Positions 9,230-18,193 are shown, counted from the first letter of the stretch. The stretch: DNA of 64,000 nucleotides from Bradyrhizobium diazoefficiens (GCF_018131185.1 NZ_JAFCJE010000004.1:620001-684000), one strand, 5' to 3'. Translations and numbers: made by a program. Notes: generated by a model not told the origin, from the letters alone.

Positions 9230-9386
9230 GAGGTCGCCAAAAATGCGCCGGTTCTATCAAATGATACGTCCGGCCAGGGTTCAGCGGACTAGAACGCGGA
9301 TCGGAAGCACAGGTTGCTAACCGGTTTGCGACCGTAGCGGGTCGCATCCATCCGTCACACCGACTGCGAACCGAGCCGGCCCCTTC

Positions 9387-9575
9387 ATGAGCCCGACCAC
9401 GATCCTGGAGCGCATCCGCAGCCTGTTCACGTCGGATGCGACCGAGCCCCTCGACAACATCGGGGATGCCTTCGTCACGGCAACGCTGAAGCTCCCGGTC
9501 CAGCCGATGTCCGACCAGGAACTCGCCCGCGCCATCCGCGAGTTCCGCGAGGCGTCGGTGCCGCGCAGCGGTTGA
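9387..9575 (+). CDS. Small hypothetical protein before a Crp-type gene
   Basis: A 62-residue open frame, mostly helical and acidic/basic mixed, with no signal or membrane segment. Its stop sits immediately before the next regulator gene, and a TTG at 9572 would overlap it, suggesting possible coupling. Function unknown. The sequence looks protein-like rather than a random frame, but support is limited to composition and position. Confidence 0.4.
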   Translation: MSPTTILERIRSLFTSDATEPLDNIGDAFVTATLKLPVQPMSDQELARAIREFREASVPRSG

Positions 9576-9592
9576 AGCGGCACGCGAGGCTC

Positions 9593-10294
9593 ATGCCGCA
9601 TCCGAAATTCATCGCGCGTCTGCTGGCCATGGAAGGGCTGTCCGGGGACGAACGCCAGAAGGTCGCCGCCCTGCCCTCCACGCTGCGCCAGGTCGCCGAC
9701 GGCGAGATCGTGTTACGACAGGGCGAGGCCGCCTCGCGCTGCGTCTTCGTCGTGAGTGGCTTCCTCTATCAGGCCCGCATCGTCGGCGACCGCAGCCAGA
9801 TCCTCGCCTTCCACGTTCCCGGCGACATGCCCTGCCTGCACTCGCTGCTGGTCTCGCCGATGGATGCGGATCTCGTCGGCCTCGGACCGACCATCGTCGG
9901 CACTGTCGCGCACGGCCAGCTCCGGCAGCTTCTCGACGGCTCGAACCATTTGACCCGCGCGTTCTGGCGCGAGACGCTGATCGATGCGGCGATCGCGCGG
10001 CAATGGATCGCCCGCCTCGGCGCGCAGGCGGCCTTGCCCAAGGTCGCGCACCTCATCTGCGAACTCGCCGCAAGGCTGGAGGTCGTCGGGCTTCTCAAGG
10101 ACGGCTGCTTCCAGATGCCGATGACGCAGCGGCACGTCGCCGATGCCTGCGGGCTGTCGATCGTTCACGTCAATCGCACCATTCAGGAACTGAGGCATCG
10201 TCGATTGATCGCTTGGGAGGGCAGCGAGATCGAGCTGCTGCGACCCGAAGAGCTGCGCGAGCTTGCGGATTTCACGCCGAATTATCTGACGTGA
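9593..10294 (+). CDS. Crp/Fnr family transcriptional regulator (3)
   Basis: A regulator of about 233 aa. I prefer the ATG at 9593; a TTG at 9572, overlapping the upstream stop, would add seven residues. The N-terminal part is a cNMP-binding-like domain (ADGEIVLRQGEAASRCVFVV, FHVPGDMPCLHSLL), and the C-terminal HTH is RHVADACGLSIVHVNRTIQELRH. It is a paralogue of the divergent gene at 8489-9229. No FNR-type cysteines. Together with the gene at 7757 this makes three Crp/Fnr-type regulators within 2.5 kb. Confidence 0.85.
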   Translation: MPHPKFIARLLAMEGLSGDERQKVAALPSTLRQVADGEIVLRQGEAASRCVFVVSGFLYQARIVGDRSQILAFHVPGDMPCLHSLLVSPMDADLVGLGPTIVGTVAHGQLRQLLDGSNHLTRAFWRETLIDAAIARQWIARLGAQAALPKVAHLICELAARLEVVGLLKDGCFQMPMTQRHVADACGLSIVHVNRTIQELRHRRLIAWEGSEIELLRPEELRELADFTPNYLT

Positions 10295-10334
10295 GCGCGG
10301 CGGACGAATGCCAGGTCGCGGCCCGCTGGATCAG

Positions 10335-10556
10335 CTACTTCTTCTCGTCCGTCCTGCGCTGTCCGGACGTGCCTTTGGTTTCGGGCTGCTTCGCCCGATC
10401 GGCATTCATGCCGGTGGTGTCCATTTTCCCTCTCTCCGTGGCACCGTTGGTATTTTCCGGCCTGTCCATGCCGGTCTGCGGAGCCGGCCCCGTATTCTGG
10501 GCAACGACCGGGCCGGACATGGCTGCAAATACGGCCGCGGTAATGAGCGCTTTCAT
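10335..10556 (-). CDS. Small secreted hydrophilic protein
   Basis: A 73-residue protein with a clear signal peptide (MKALITAAVFAAMSGPVVA, cleavage before QNTG) and a hydrophilic, Gly/Asn/Thr/Lys-rich remainder ending in RRTDEKK. I chose the ATG at 10556 because it has a GGGAG Shine-Dalgarno about 7 bases upstream, whereas the ATG two codons earlier abuts that site. It faces the third Crp-type gene tail to tail. Periplasmic location is expected; function unknown. Confidence 0.6.
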   Translation of the reverse strand: MKALITAAVFAAMSGPVVAQNTGPAPQTGMDRPENTNGATERGKMDTTGMNADRAKQPETKGTSGQRRTDEKK

Positions 10557-10648
10557 GGGCATCTCCCTTCGTCTGACGAATGACGTGGCCGCATGCGAGT
10601 TGTTCCCTGGTGTTCCGGCGTCTTGCGCGACTGCGGCGAAGCATCGCC

Positions 10649-11257
10649 TCACGATCGCGGCCGCACCCATGATCCGAGCAACGGGCCGCTGGCTCCGACC
10701 ACCGGATCCGTCTTCGGCTTGCGGACCTTGGCGATACGCTTGACGGCATCAGGACGCTCTCGCGTGTCGGTGCACTCGTCATAGGTCCCGTCCTGCGGGT
10801 ACGCGCCGACGACGAGAAAGTCCCGGCTGGACCCGATGAGGCGGTGTCCCGTGCCTGCGGGAAGGACCAGAATATCGCCGGCCTTCACGCGCAAGATCCG
10901 CCCCTTGATCCCGCCGCACTCGATTCTGGCCGAGCCGCGCGCCACGCCCATCACTTCATGGACTTGCGAATGATAATGAACGAAGTCGTAGACGGTGTCG
11001 CGCCATGACCGCCCCCAGCCATTCGTATCGAACAGCGTATCGATGACGACCTCGGGCGGAAAACGCCGAGTCTTCAGGTTCACCGCGCCGCGATAGAGCA
11101 GCACGGGAAATTTCGGATTGTTCGGAACGATGCCGTCGTCGCGAAAATGCAGTTCTGCCGGTTTGCGCGACCGCACAAGCGTACGCAAAGTTGCCGCATC
11201 GGGATGGTGCTCCACCAGCTTCCTGGCGAAATTCCTGACCTGATCCTTGATGGGCAT
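10649..11257 (-). CDS. Cupin-domain protein (YjlB-like)
   Basis: A 202-aa protein with one cupin beta-barrel in its centre. The first cupin motif is HYHSQVHEVMGVARGSA with three potential metal ligands (His, His, Glu), and the second is GDILVLPAGTGHRL with the fourth ligand His. The N-terminal ~75 residues (LVEHHPDAATL, HFRDDGIVPNNPKFPVLLYRGAV) match the arrangement of the uncharacterised YjlB-type cupins. A metal-dependent small-molecule enzyme or binding role is likely, but the substrate is unknown. It lies next to repeat DNA and has no obvious operon partner. Confidence 0.75.
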   Translation of the reverse strand: MPIKDQVRNFARKLVEHHPDAATLRTLVRSRKPAELHFRDDGIVPNNPKFPVLLYRGAVNLKTRRFPPEVVIDTLFDTNGWGRSWRDTVYDFVHYHSQVHEVMGVARGSARIECGGIKGRILRVKAGDILVLPAGTGHRLIGSSRDFLVVGAYPQDGTYDECTDTRERPDAVKRIAKVRKPKTDPVVGASGPLLGSWVRPRS

Positions 11258-11391
11258 GACGTCTCCTCAGCCGCCGCGATTCAACGACGGCAGAGCCGAG
11301 AAGTTTCGGCCGCGGATTTATTCCTGCCGCTGAAATGAATGCCTGGCACCACATCCACCCTCATTCCTGGATTGAGTGCGCGAGCACGCAG

Positions 11392-11440
11392 GCCCGGAAT
11401 CCATCGGGCCGCATGCTCCGCCGCACAATGGATTCCGGGC
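11392..11440. repeat. Inverted repeat at the edge of the repeat region
   Basis: GCCCGGAATCCAT (11392-11404) is the exact reverse complement of ATGGATTCCGGGC (11428-11440), with a 23-base loop. The CCGGAAT core is shared with the ends of the repeats at 24986-25084 and 51812-51915, so this is probably a diverged or rearranged member of that family. Confidence 0.6.
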
Positions 11441-11489
11441 TCGCCCTTCAGGGCGCCCGCGAGGCGTCGGGCAAAACACCGCGTCAAGA

Positions 11490-12110
11490 CCTCCCTGCAA
11501 AAATATTCCACTTTCCCGAATTTCGGATTTATGGCATGTACCTGCCATCCCGGCCCTTGCCAAAGGGGCGCTTCGCGATCGTCACGAGATGCGGGCCGGG
11601 CTTGCGGTGGACGCGGTAGCGCCGGCGCGACATGCCTGATGACAGGGCGGGCAACCGTGAGTCTTGAGGCGGCGCGATACGACCCGGCGCGGTCACAGCG
11701 GTCTCGTTGATGCCGGGGGCGAGCACACGCCAGCCTCCAGGTCTTTCGGCGGGATCGTCCGCGGACGGAGAAGTCGTGTGGTCCTGACGCCCGGGGTTCT
11801 GGCGTCAAGCTTTGCGGTGATGCGGCGGCCCGACCGGGTGCGCACATCGATCATCCGCAAGGCGACGGGGGCAATAATGCAACGCTCCCCGGGGAAGAGC
11901 ACGAAGGACACCGTTAAAACCATCCGCGCAGGGAAGGCCGGGCGACCGGCATCACCTGTGATCCACCCCGTGTGCATTCCTGTCGCGCACGGATCTCGGG
12001 TGCCGCCGGCGCCCGGCCTTCCCTGCGCCCTTTGGCCTTCATCGGGCGCCGAACGACAGCAAGCCTCGGGCGAAACGCGCCGCGAGAATGCGGGGGCGCG
12101 TCGGCAATGT
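11490..12110 (+). repeat. Structured ~0.6-kb Bradyrhizobium-type repeat element
   Basis: No credible gene lies between 11258 and 12354. This part has the layout of a long dispersed element I recognise from Bradyrhizobium genomes, often misannotated as short proteins. Its most striking piece is a perfect 19-bp inverted repeat: 11926-11944 (GCGCAGGGAAGGCCGGGCG) and 12010-12028, enclosing 65 bases with a smaller hairpin (GTGTGC/GCGCAC). A second hairpin is ATGGCA (11531-11536) / TGCCAT (11543-11548). The boundaries given are approximate. It may encode a structured RNA or be a non-autonomous mobile element; neither is shown by sequence alone. Confidence 0.6.
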
Positions 12111-12354
12111 GAACGAGAGTTGGAGGATGCCGACGACCCCCTTGCTCATCGTCGCGAGGAACCGGGCGGCGCTGCTGCGGAACCTGAGTTCGGCGAAGCA
12201 AACGCCGGCAGGATGCCTGCTTTCGCGGCGGAACAAACGGCGCGCAAGCCCAATTCAAGCCACATCCTCTCCGGATTTGCGGCTCATTGCCACCCAAGTC
12301 TTTGATGACAAAGGGGTGGTCAAGAGTTGCGTCATGCGTAACCGGGAGACCAGG
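12111..12354. other. Upstream region of the membrane protein gene
   Basis: About 245 bp between the repeat element and the ATG at 12355. The frame of the downstream gene is open back to 12088, but that extension lacks a ribosome-binding site and its sequence is unlike a signal peptide, so I treat it as non-coding. Nothing else recognisable was seen. Confidence 0.4.
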
Positions 12355-13575
12355 ATGGGCAACCGCACCGCAAAATTCGTATCCGCGCTGGTCGGCAGCA
12401 TCGTCGCCGGCCTGCCACTGGCCGCCGTGTCGCAGAACGCGCCGAACACACCGGGCACGGCCAACGCGGCCGCCGACTGCCTCGCCTCGCCGAAGGGCGC
12501 CGCGCCGCAGGGGCAGCACTGGTACTATCGCCTCGAACGCACGACCAAGCGGCAGTGCTGGTATCTGCGCGCCGCCGGCGGCAAAGCTTCCCAAACCGCG
12601 CAGGCGACGACCGACACACAAGAGGCCGATTCAGCCGCGCCCCAATCCGTGCAGAACGCGCGCGCCGAATATGTCGCGCCGCAGACCGGTGCGGCCCCCA
12701 TCGCGCCGAACATGACTGCGCCGGCCGCGGCGGGTGCGCCGCCGGTCGCCCAACAGCCGGCGGCTCCCCTCGCCGAGACCACGCAGCCTGCCGTCGCCAC
12801 GCGCTGGCCCGATGCCGCCATGCCGACCGCCGCCCCCGCGCCACAGCCGCAGCCCGTCACGGCCCCCGCGCCCCAGAGCGCGAAGCCGGCAAAGGCTGCC
12901 GCCCCGATGGCTCCCGCGGCAGACAGCAGCACCGACAAGCAGACCGGCTCGCTGCAGATGCTGCTGCTCGTGATCGGCGGTGCGTTGGCGCTCGCCGGCA
13001 TCCTCGCCAGCCTCATTTACCGCTTCGCCGGGGGACGCGTCCGCGGCCAGGCCGCGGACCGCCGCGGGCATTGGGACGATTGGACGCCGCAGGATCATGA
13101 CGGAAGCCGCGCGCCCTGGCTCGGTACAACGCCGGCCGTCACGCCGCGCGCAGAGCCGCGCCCGGTCGACTTCGATGAAGCACGACCGCCGCAAACCGCG
13201 CAAATCGCTGCATTCACCAGGGAGATCGGCAGGATCGCAGCCCAATCCGGCTCCATTCGCAAAGCCGCCGCAGATCTCGACAAGGCCGCCACCTTCACCG
13301 GGGCGTTCGAGATCGAAGCATCGCCCCCGCGGCTCGCGGCTAAGGAGGCCGCCAGGAACGCCGCCAAAGACGCCGATGACGAAAAGCCTGCAGCTCAAGG
13401 CGAAACGAAACGCAATGAAGCTGCTCACGTCGAGGAGGCCGTCGACGTCGACGTGGTCACCGCGATGCTGGAACGACTGGCGAAGCAAGGGCCCCGGCTG
13501 CCGCAGCCTAGCCCTGAAGCTGACCTTGCAAACCTCGGACGAAACCAACGAGGCCAATCCGCCGCTCGCGCTTGA
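12355..13575 (+). CDS. Proline/alanine-rich single-span membrane protein, unknown function
   Basis: About 406 residues from the ATG at 12355, chosen for its upstream GGGAG and the signal-like segment that follows (FVSALVGSIVAGLPLAAVSQ). A short domain with paired Cys/Trp/Tyr residues comes next (CLASPKGAAPQGQHWYYRLE...QCWYLR), then a long Pro/Ala/Gln-rich linker. A membrane helix (LQMLLLVIGGALALAGILASLIY) lies around residue 205, followed by a charged cytoplasmic region ending in a possible helical segment (VDVDVVTAMLERLAKQG). The 3' end overlaps the gmk 3' end by 68 bp in opposite orientation. Family not recognised. Confidence 0.65.
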   Translation: MGNRTAKFVSALVGSIVAGLPLAAVSQNAPNTPGTANAAADCLASPKGAAPQGQHWYYRLERTTKRQCWYLRAAGGKASQTAQATTDTQEADSAAPQSVQNARAEYVAPQTGAAPIAPNMTAPAAAGAPPVAQQPAAPLAETTQPAVATRWPDAAMPTAAPAPQPQPVTAPAPQSAKPAKAAAPMAPAADSSTDKQTGSLQMLLLVIGGALALAGILASLIYRFAGGRVRGQAADRRGHWDDWTPQDHDGSRAPWLGTTPAVTPRAEPRPVDFDEARPPQTAQIAAFTREIGRIAAQSGSIRKAAADLDKAATFTGAFEIEASPPRLAAKEAARNAAKDADDEKPAAQGETKRNEAAHVEEAVDVDVVTAMLERLAKQGPRLPQPSPEADLANLGRNQRGQSAARA

Positions 13576-14167
13576 GGCGCTCGGCCTTCAGGATCGACTG
13601 CACCTCGGCGAAGGCCTCGTCGACATCGTGGTTGATCACGATGTAGTCGTACTCGGCCCAGTGGCTCATCTCGTGGCTGGCGCGGCTCATGCGCTTGCGG
13701 ATGACCTCGTCGGAATCCTGCGCACGCGAATGCAGGCGCTTTTCGAGATCGGCCGCCGAAGGCGGCAGGATGAAGACGCTGACGACATCGGCGCGCGCCT
13801 TTTCACGCAGCTGCTGGGTGCCCTGCCAGTCGATGTCGAACAGCACGTCCTGCCCGGCTGACAGCGCCGCCTCGACCGGCCCGCGCGGCGTGCCGTAGCT
13901 GTTGTCGAAGACCGTCGCCCATTCCAGCAGTTCGCCAGCCTTGACCATCGCCTCGAACGTCGCCTTGTCGACGAACGAATAATCCTTGCCGTTGACCTCG
14001 CCCGGCCGCATCGCGCGCGTCGTCGCCGAGACCGACATTTTCAAGCCGGGCATCCGCTCGATCAAGAGACGCGACAGCGTCGTCTTGCCCGCGCCCGAGG
14101 GCGAGGACAGCACGAACATCAATCCGCGCCGCTCGACACCGTCAGTTTCGTGACCGCCCGTCGTCAT
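13508..14167 (-). CDS. gmk: Guanylate kinase
   Basis: A cytoplasmic nucleotide kinase converting GMP plus ATP to GDP plus ADP. The P-loop SSPSGAGKTTL is near residue 21, followed by SVSATTRAMRPGEVNGKDYSFV, the GMP-binding signature, and TPRGPVEAALSAGQDVLFDIDWQG. Length 219 aa is normal. It is the last gene of a minus-strand run after yicC (3-bp gap), an order common in proteobacteria. Its 3' end overlaps the convergent gene at 12355-13575. Confidence 0.97.
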   Translation of the reverse strand: MTTGGHETDGVERRGLMFVLSSPSGAGKTTLSRLLIERMPGLKMSVSATTRAMRPGEVNGKDYSFVDKATFEAMVKAGELLEWATVFDNSYGTPRGPVEAALSAGQDVLFDIDWQGTQQLREKARADVVSVFILPPSAADLEKRLHSRAQDSDEVIRKRMSRASHEMSHWAEYDYIVINHDVDEAFAEVQSILKAERLKRERRIGLVGFVRGLQGQLQG

Positions 14168-14170
14168 CGA

Positions 14171-15058
14171 TCACTCCAGATTCTGGACCTGCTCGCGGAA
14201 CTGCTCGACCACGTTTTTCATGGCGAGGCCGGTATTGGTCAGCTCGATGTCGTTCGACTTCGAGCAGCAGGTGTTGACCTCGCGATGAAATTCCTGCGCC
14301 AGGAAGTCGAGCTTGCGGCCGATCGGGCCGCCTTTGCCGATCAGCTCGCGCGCCTGTGCGATGTGGGAGGCGATGCGGTCGAGCTCCTCGCGGATGTCGG
14401 CCCTGGTGGCGATCAGGATCGCCTCCTGCATCAGGCGATCGGAATCGAAACGATCGGAGGTGTCGAGCAGCGCGGCGATCTGCTCGGCGAGCCTGGCCTT
14501 GATCGCCTCCGGCTTGCGGCCGGGCGCGGCTTCCGCCTTTCTTGCCAGCTGCTCGACCTCGTCGACCCGCTGGATCAGGATCTGCCCCAGCGAAGTGCCC
14601 TCGCGCTTGCGCATCGCGACGAGCTCGTCGAGCGCCTTGTCGAAGGCCTCCGCGGCGGCGGCACGGGCCGCCTTGTCCTCTTCCTCGTCGCCCTCGGGCT
14701 CGGCGACCTCGACGACGCCCTTGATGGCGAGCAGGCCGTCGACGCTCGGGGCCACCGCGTCGACCTTGCCGGCGATCACCGAGGCCGCCTTCAGGACGGC
14801 ATTGAGCACGTCCTCGTTGACGCGAACCGTGGCGGCGGCGTTGGCGCGCTTGACGGTGAGATTGGCGTAGACGGTGCCGCGCGAGAGCAGCTCGCCGGCG
14901 CGCTTTTTGGCGTGGGCCTCGAGCTCGTCGAACCCTTGCGGCAGCCGCATCCTGAGGTCAAAGCCCTTGGCGTTGACCGACTTCAATTCCCATTCGAACG
15001 TGTACGGCCCGCTAGCACCGTGGCATCTCGCAAAGCCGGTCATGGACGACAGCGCCAT
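14171..15058 (-). CDS. YicC/YloC-family endoribonuclease
   Basis: A 295-aa protein with the diagnostic N-terminus MALSSMTGFAR, the SVNAKGFDLRMRLP segment, and the C-terminal DUF1732-type block with KLDFLAQEFHREVNTCCSKS and the NTGLAMKNVVEQFREQVQNLE tail. Family members have been shown to be endoribonucleases. I start it at 15058 because this gives the conserved N-terminus and a GGAG site. It is directly upstream of gmk, a very common pairing. Confidence 0.92.
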   Translation of the reverse strand: MALSSMTGFARCHGASGPYTFEWELKSVNAKGFDLRMRLPQGFDELEAHAKKRAGELLSRGTVYANLTVKRANAAATVRVNEDVLNAVLKAASVIAGKVDAVAPSVDGLLAIKGVVEVAEPEGDEEEDKAARAAAAEAFDKALDELVAMRKREGTSLGQILIQRVDEVEQLARKAEAAPGRKPEAIKARLAEQIAALLDTSDRFDSDRLMQEAILIATRADIREELDRIASHIAQARELIGKGGPIGRKLDFLAQEFHREVNTCCSKSNDIELTNTGLAMKNVVEQFREQVQNLE

Positions 15059-15173
15059 CAGGTCAAATTCTCCAGAAACACGGGATTCGCGAGGCATGAA
15101 GCCACGCGAATCTTAAGACTATTTTGCCGGAAAGTGGAATCCGCAAAGTCCCGCAAGCAGGTCTGCAGCGCGC

Positions 15174-16454
15174 CTAGCGCTGGACCACCGGGGGCGAGGG
15201 TTGCACCGCGCCCTGCCGCGCCGGCGCGGGATTGGGCGGATTGGCAGGCCGCGACGGCTGCTTTTTCTGCTGGTTGGGCCGGGCCGGCGTCGTCGCCGTC
15301 GGCGCATCGGCAGGTCCGGGCGCGGCGGCGGCGGGCGGCGGCGCATCCTCGGGCGGCTCGACCGTGTCGTTCTGGATCTGCTTTTCCATCGCGCGCAGCT
15401 TGGCCACGTTCTTCTGATGCGCGTCGTAAGTCTCGGTGAAGGCATGCCCGCCGGTGCCGTCGGCGACGAAATAGAGGTCGCGGGTACGGGCCGGGTTGGC
15501 TGCGGCCTCCAGCGAAGCGCGGCCGGGGTTGGAGATCGGGCCCGGCGGCAGGCCCTCGATCACATAGGTATTGTACGGCGAAGGCTGCGTGATCTCGCTG
15601 CGCCTGATCGGGCGGCCCAGCGTGCCCTTGCCGCCGACGATGCCGTAGATGATCGTCGGATCAGACTGCAGCTTGATCCTCTGCTTCAAACGGTTGACGA
15701 ACACGGCGGCGACGCGGCTGCGCTCGTCCGGCTTACTGGTCTCCTTCTCGATGATGGATGCCAGCGTGACGAGTTGCTCCTGCGTCTTCACCGGAATGTC
15801 CTGATTGCGACGCTCCCAGATCTCGCCAAGCACACGCTTGTGCGCCTGCTGCATGCGCTGGACGACCTGCTCACGCGGGGTGCCGCGCGGGAACTTGTAG
15901 GTCTCCGGCAACAGCGTGCCCTCGCGCGGCAGCTCGCGCACGCTTCCGGTGAAGATGTCGTTGTCGGACAGGCGCGCCACGATCTGCTCGGAGGTCAGGC
16001 CTTCCGGAATCGTCACCGCATGCTGCACCACCTTGCCTTCGACGATGGTGGCAATGACGTCGCGCAAGGATGCGTTCTTCTGGAACGAATATTCACCCGG
16101 CTTGAGGTCCGAGCTCGCCTTCAGCGCGGCGACGCTGGCGATGAACACCCACGGATTGATGTCGGTGACGCCTTCCCGGTTCAGCGTCTCGGCGATGTCG
16201 CGCTTGCCCGCCCGCTGCGGGATGTTGACGATCTTGTCGTCCTTGAGCGGCCCGGGCGCCTCGAGCACCTGCCGGCCGTAGTAATACACGCCGCCGGCGC
16301 CGAGCATGGCGATCAGCAGAAGGGTGATGATGGCGTTGCCGACGACCACGAAAGGATTGCGCGCACGCTCCGATCGCTTCGGCGGCGGCGGGAGTTGCTC
16401 GGGCTCAAGCGCTGCCCGCGGACTCCGGGGCGAAATGGGCGGCCTTTCACTCAT
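15174..16454 (-). CDS. mltG: Endolytic murein transglycosylase MltG
   Basis: An inner-membrane-anchored enzyme that cleaves nascent peptidoglycan glycan strands and so sets strand length. A cytoplasmic Pro-rich N-terminus (~33 residues) is followed by one membrane helix (VVVGNAIITLLLIAMLGAGGVYYYG), a LysM-like region (EYSFQKNASLRDVIATIVEG), and the YceG catalytic domain. ASIIEKET has the catalytic Glu, and the conserved SDPTIIYG and PSPYNTY...LPPGPISNPG follow. The C-terminal ~70 residues are low-complexity Pro/Ala/Gln, an extension beyond the catalytic domain. It follows fabF, as in the E. coli fab cluster. Confidence 0.95.
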   Translation of the reverse strand: MSERPPISPRSPRAALEPEQLPPPPKRSERARNPFVVVGNAIITLLLIAMLGAGGVYYYGRQVLEAPGPLKDDKIVNIPQRAGKRDIAETLNREGVTDINPWVFIASVAALKASSDLKPGEYSFQKNASLRDVIATIVEGKVVQHAVTIPEGLTSEQIVARLSDNDIFTGSVRELPREGTLLPETYKFPRGTPREQVVQRMQQAHKRVLGEIWERRNQDIPVKTQEQLVTLASIIEKETSKPDERSRVAAVFVNRLKQRIKLQSDPTIIYGIVGGKGTLGRPIRRSEITQPSPYNTYVIEGLPPGPISNPGRASLEAAANPARTRDLYFVADGTGGHAFTETYDAHQKNVAKLRAMEKQIQNDTVEPPEDAPPPAAAAPGPADAPTATTPARPNQQKKQPSRPANPPNPAPARQGAVQPSPPVVQR

Positions 16455-16578
16455 CGAAACAACCTGAATCCTGCCGGTTCAATCGCGACCTGACAATCGC
16501 TTGCCCTGCCAAATGCACGCGCCCACTTCCATGACTATCGCCGAATACGGCAAAACGGTGGATTCGTCTCAAACTCAA

Positions 16579-17844
16579 TTAACTGGCCAAGCGCCGGACG
16601 ATCACCGACGCATTGGTACCGCCAAAACCAAAAGAGTTCGACAAGGCGACATTGACCTCCCGCTGCTTCGCCTTGTGCGGCACGAGGTCGATTGCGGTCT
16701 CCACCGACGGATTGTCGAGATTGATCGTCGGCGGCACGACATTATCGCGAATCGCGAGAATGGCGAAGATCGCTTCGATCGCACCGGCGGCGCCGAGGAG
16801 ATGCCCTGTCGACGACTTGGTCGACGACATCGCAACCTTGGAGGCGGCATTGCCGAGCAGACGCTCGACGGCCCCGAGCTCGATCTCGTCGCCGAGCGGC
16901 GTCGAGGTACCGTGCGCGTTGATGTAGTCGAGATCGGACGCAGTGAGGCCCGCGCGCTTGAGCGCAGCCGACATGCTGCGGAAGCCGCCATCGCCGTCGG
17001 GCGACGGCGATGTGATGTGATAGGCATCGCCCGACAGGCCATAGCCGATCACCTCGGCGTAGATCTTCGCGCCGCGGCGCCTGGCGTGATCGAGTTCCTC
17101 GAGCACCAGGACACCGGCGCCCTCGCCCATCACGAAGCCGTCGCGGTCCTTGTCATAGGGACGCGAGGCCTTCTCAGGCGTCTCGTTGAAACCGGTCGAG
17201 AGCGCGCGCGCGGCGTTGAAGCCGGCAATGCCGATGCGGCTGATCGGCGACTCGGCGCCGCCCGCGACCATCACGTCGGCATCGCCCAGCGCGATCAGCC
17301 GGGCGGCATCGCCGACGGCGTGCGCGCCGGTCGAGCAGGCGGTGACCACCGAATGGTTCGGGCCCTTCAGCCCGTGCGCGATCGAAACGTAGCCGGAGGC
17401 GAGATTGATCAGGCGGCCCGGAATGAAGAACGGCGACACGCGGCGCGGTCCGCGCTCCTTCAGGAGGATCGCGGTCTCGGCGATGCCGCTGAGGCCGCCG
17501 ATGCCGGACCCGATCATGGTTCCGGTCGCGCATTTGTCCTCTTCGGACTCTGGGTGCCAGTTGGCGTCGTCGAGCGCCTGGCCGGCTGCGGCCATGCCGA
17601 AGATGATGAAGTCGTCGACCTTGCGCTGGTCCTTCGGCTCCATCCACGTGTCGGGATTGAAGGTGTCGTTGGTGCCGTCGCCGCGTACGACGGTGCAGGC
17701 GTATTTCGTCTGAAGATCGGAGACGTCGAAGCTCTCGATCAGGCGCGCGCCGCTTTCGCCGTTGAGGATGCGTTTCCAGGTCGGTTCGACGCCGCAGCCG
17801 AGCGGCGACACCATGCCGAGACCAGTAACGACAACCCGCCTCAT
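16579..17844 (-). CDS. fabF: Beta-ketoacyl-ACP synthase II FabF
   Basis: A cytoplasmic condensing enzyme that elongates acyl-ACP with malonyl-ACP in type II fatty-acid synthesis. The start is set at the ATG giving MRRVVVTGLGMVSPLG, the family N-terminus. The nucleophile is in VVTACSTGAHAV (Cys near residue 170); the two histidines are in NAHGTSTPLGD and SSTKSSTGHLLGAAG; the C-terminal SFGFGGTNAS is intact. Length 421 aa is normal. It lies 109 bp downstream of acpP, in a fabD-fabG-acpP-fabF-mltG order. Confidence 0.97.
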   Translation of the reverse strand: MRRVVVTGLGMVSPLGCGVEPTWKRILNGESGARLIESFDVSDLQTKYACTVVRGDGTNDTFNPDTWMEPKDQRKVDDFIIFGMAAAGQALDDANWHPESEEDKCATGTMIGSGIGGLSGIAETAILLKERGPRRVSPFFIPGRLINLASGYVSIAHGLKGPNHSVVTACSTGAHAVGDAARLIALGDADVMVAGGAESPISRIGIAGFNAARALSTGFNETPEKASRPYDKDRDGFVMGEGAGVLVLEELDHARRRGAKIYAEVIGYGLSGDAYHITSPSPDGDGGFRSMSAALKRAGLTASDLDYINAHGTSTPLGDEIELGAVERLLGNAASKVAMSSTKSSTGHLLGAAGAIEAIFAILAIRDNVVPPTINLDNPSVETAIDLVPHKAKQREVNVALSNSFGFGGTNASVIVRRLAS

Positions 17845-17953
17845 GTCCGAAAACTCCGCATCGAAAGACTCAACGGCCAATAACAAGAAACCGGCTGACC
17901 GCTGGGAAGCGGCCCGTCCGGTTTCAATGTTGTCCCCGCGAAAATGAAGAGCC

Positions 17954-18193
17954 TTAGCTCTTCGCGTTCTTCTCGAGAAACTTCGTGGCGTCGCCGACGG
18001 TGAGGATAGTTTCCGCGGCGTCGTCCGGAATCTCGCAACCGAATTCCTCTTCGAACGCCATCACCAGCTCGACGGTGTCCAGACTGTCGGCGCCGAGGTC
18101 GTCGATGAAGCTCGCAGCGTCGACAACCTTCTCGGGTTCAACACCAAGGTGTTCGACCACGATCTTCTTAACCCGCTCGCCAATGTCACTCAT
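17954..18193 (-). CDS. acpP: Acyl carrier protein
   Basis: A 79-aa acidic helical protein that carries growing acyl chains on a phosphopantetheine arm. The attachment site is Ser37 in the [10 protein letters not shown] motif. The sequence around it ([12 protein letters not shown]...[15 protein letters not shown]) is typical of AcpP used for fatty-acid synthesis rather than of nodulation or secondary-metabolite carriers. It has a 315-bp upstream gap from fabG, so probably has its own promoter and high expression. Confidence 0.97.
   Translation of the reverse strand: MSDIGERVKKIVVEHLGVEPEKVVDAASFIDDLGADSLDTVELVMAFEEEFGCEIPDDAAETILTVGDATKFLEKNAKS

Noticed and set aside
9240..9270. TATCA-AA-TGATA inverted repeat between divergent Crp-type genes, considered as an FNR/FixK box
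   Set aside because: The spacing does not fit TTGAT-N4-ATCAA, and no other copy was seen near these genes.
11281..11847. Several overlapping open frames within the repeat region
   Set aside because: They have repeat-like sequence, no consistent start sites and atypical amino-acid use; this element is often mis-called as short proteins.
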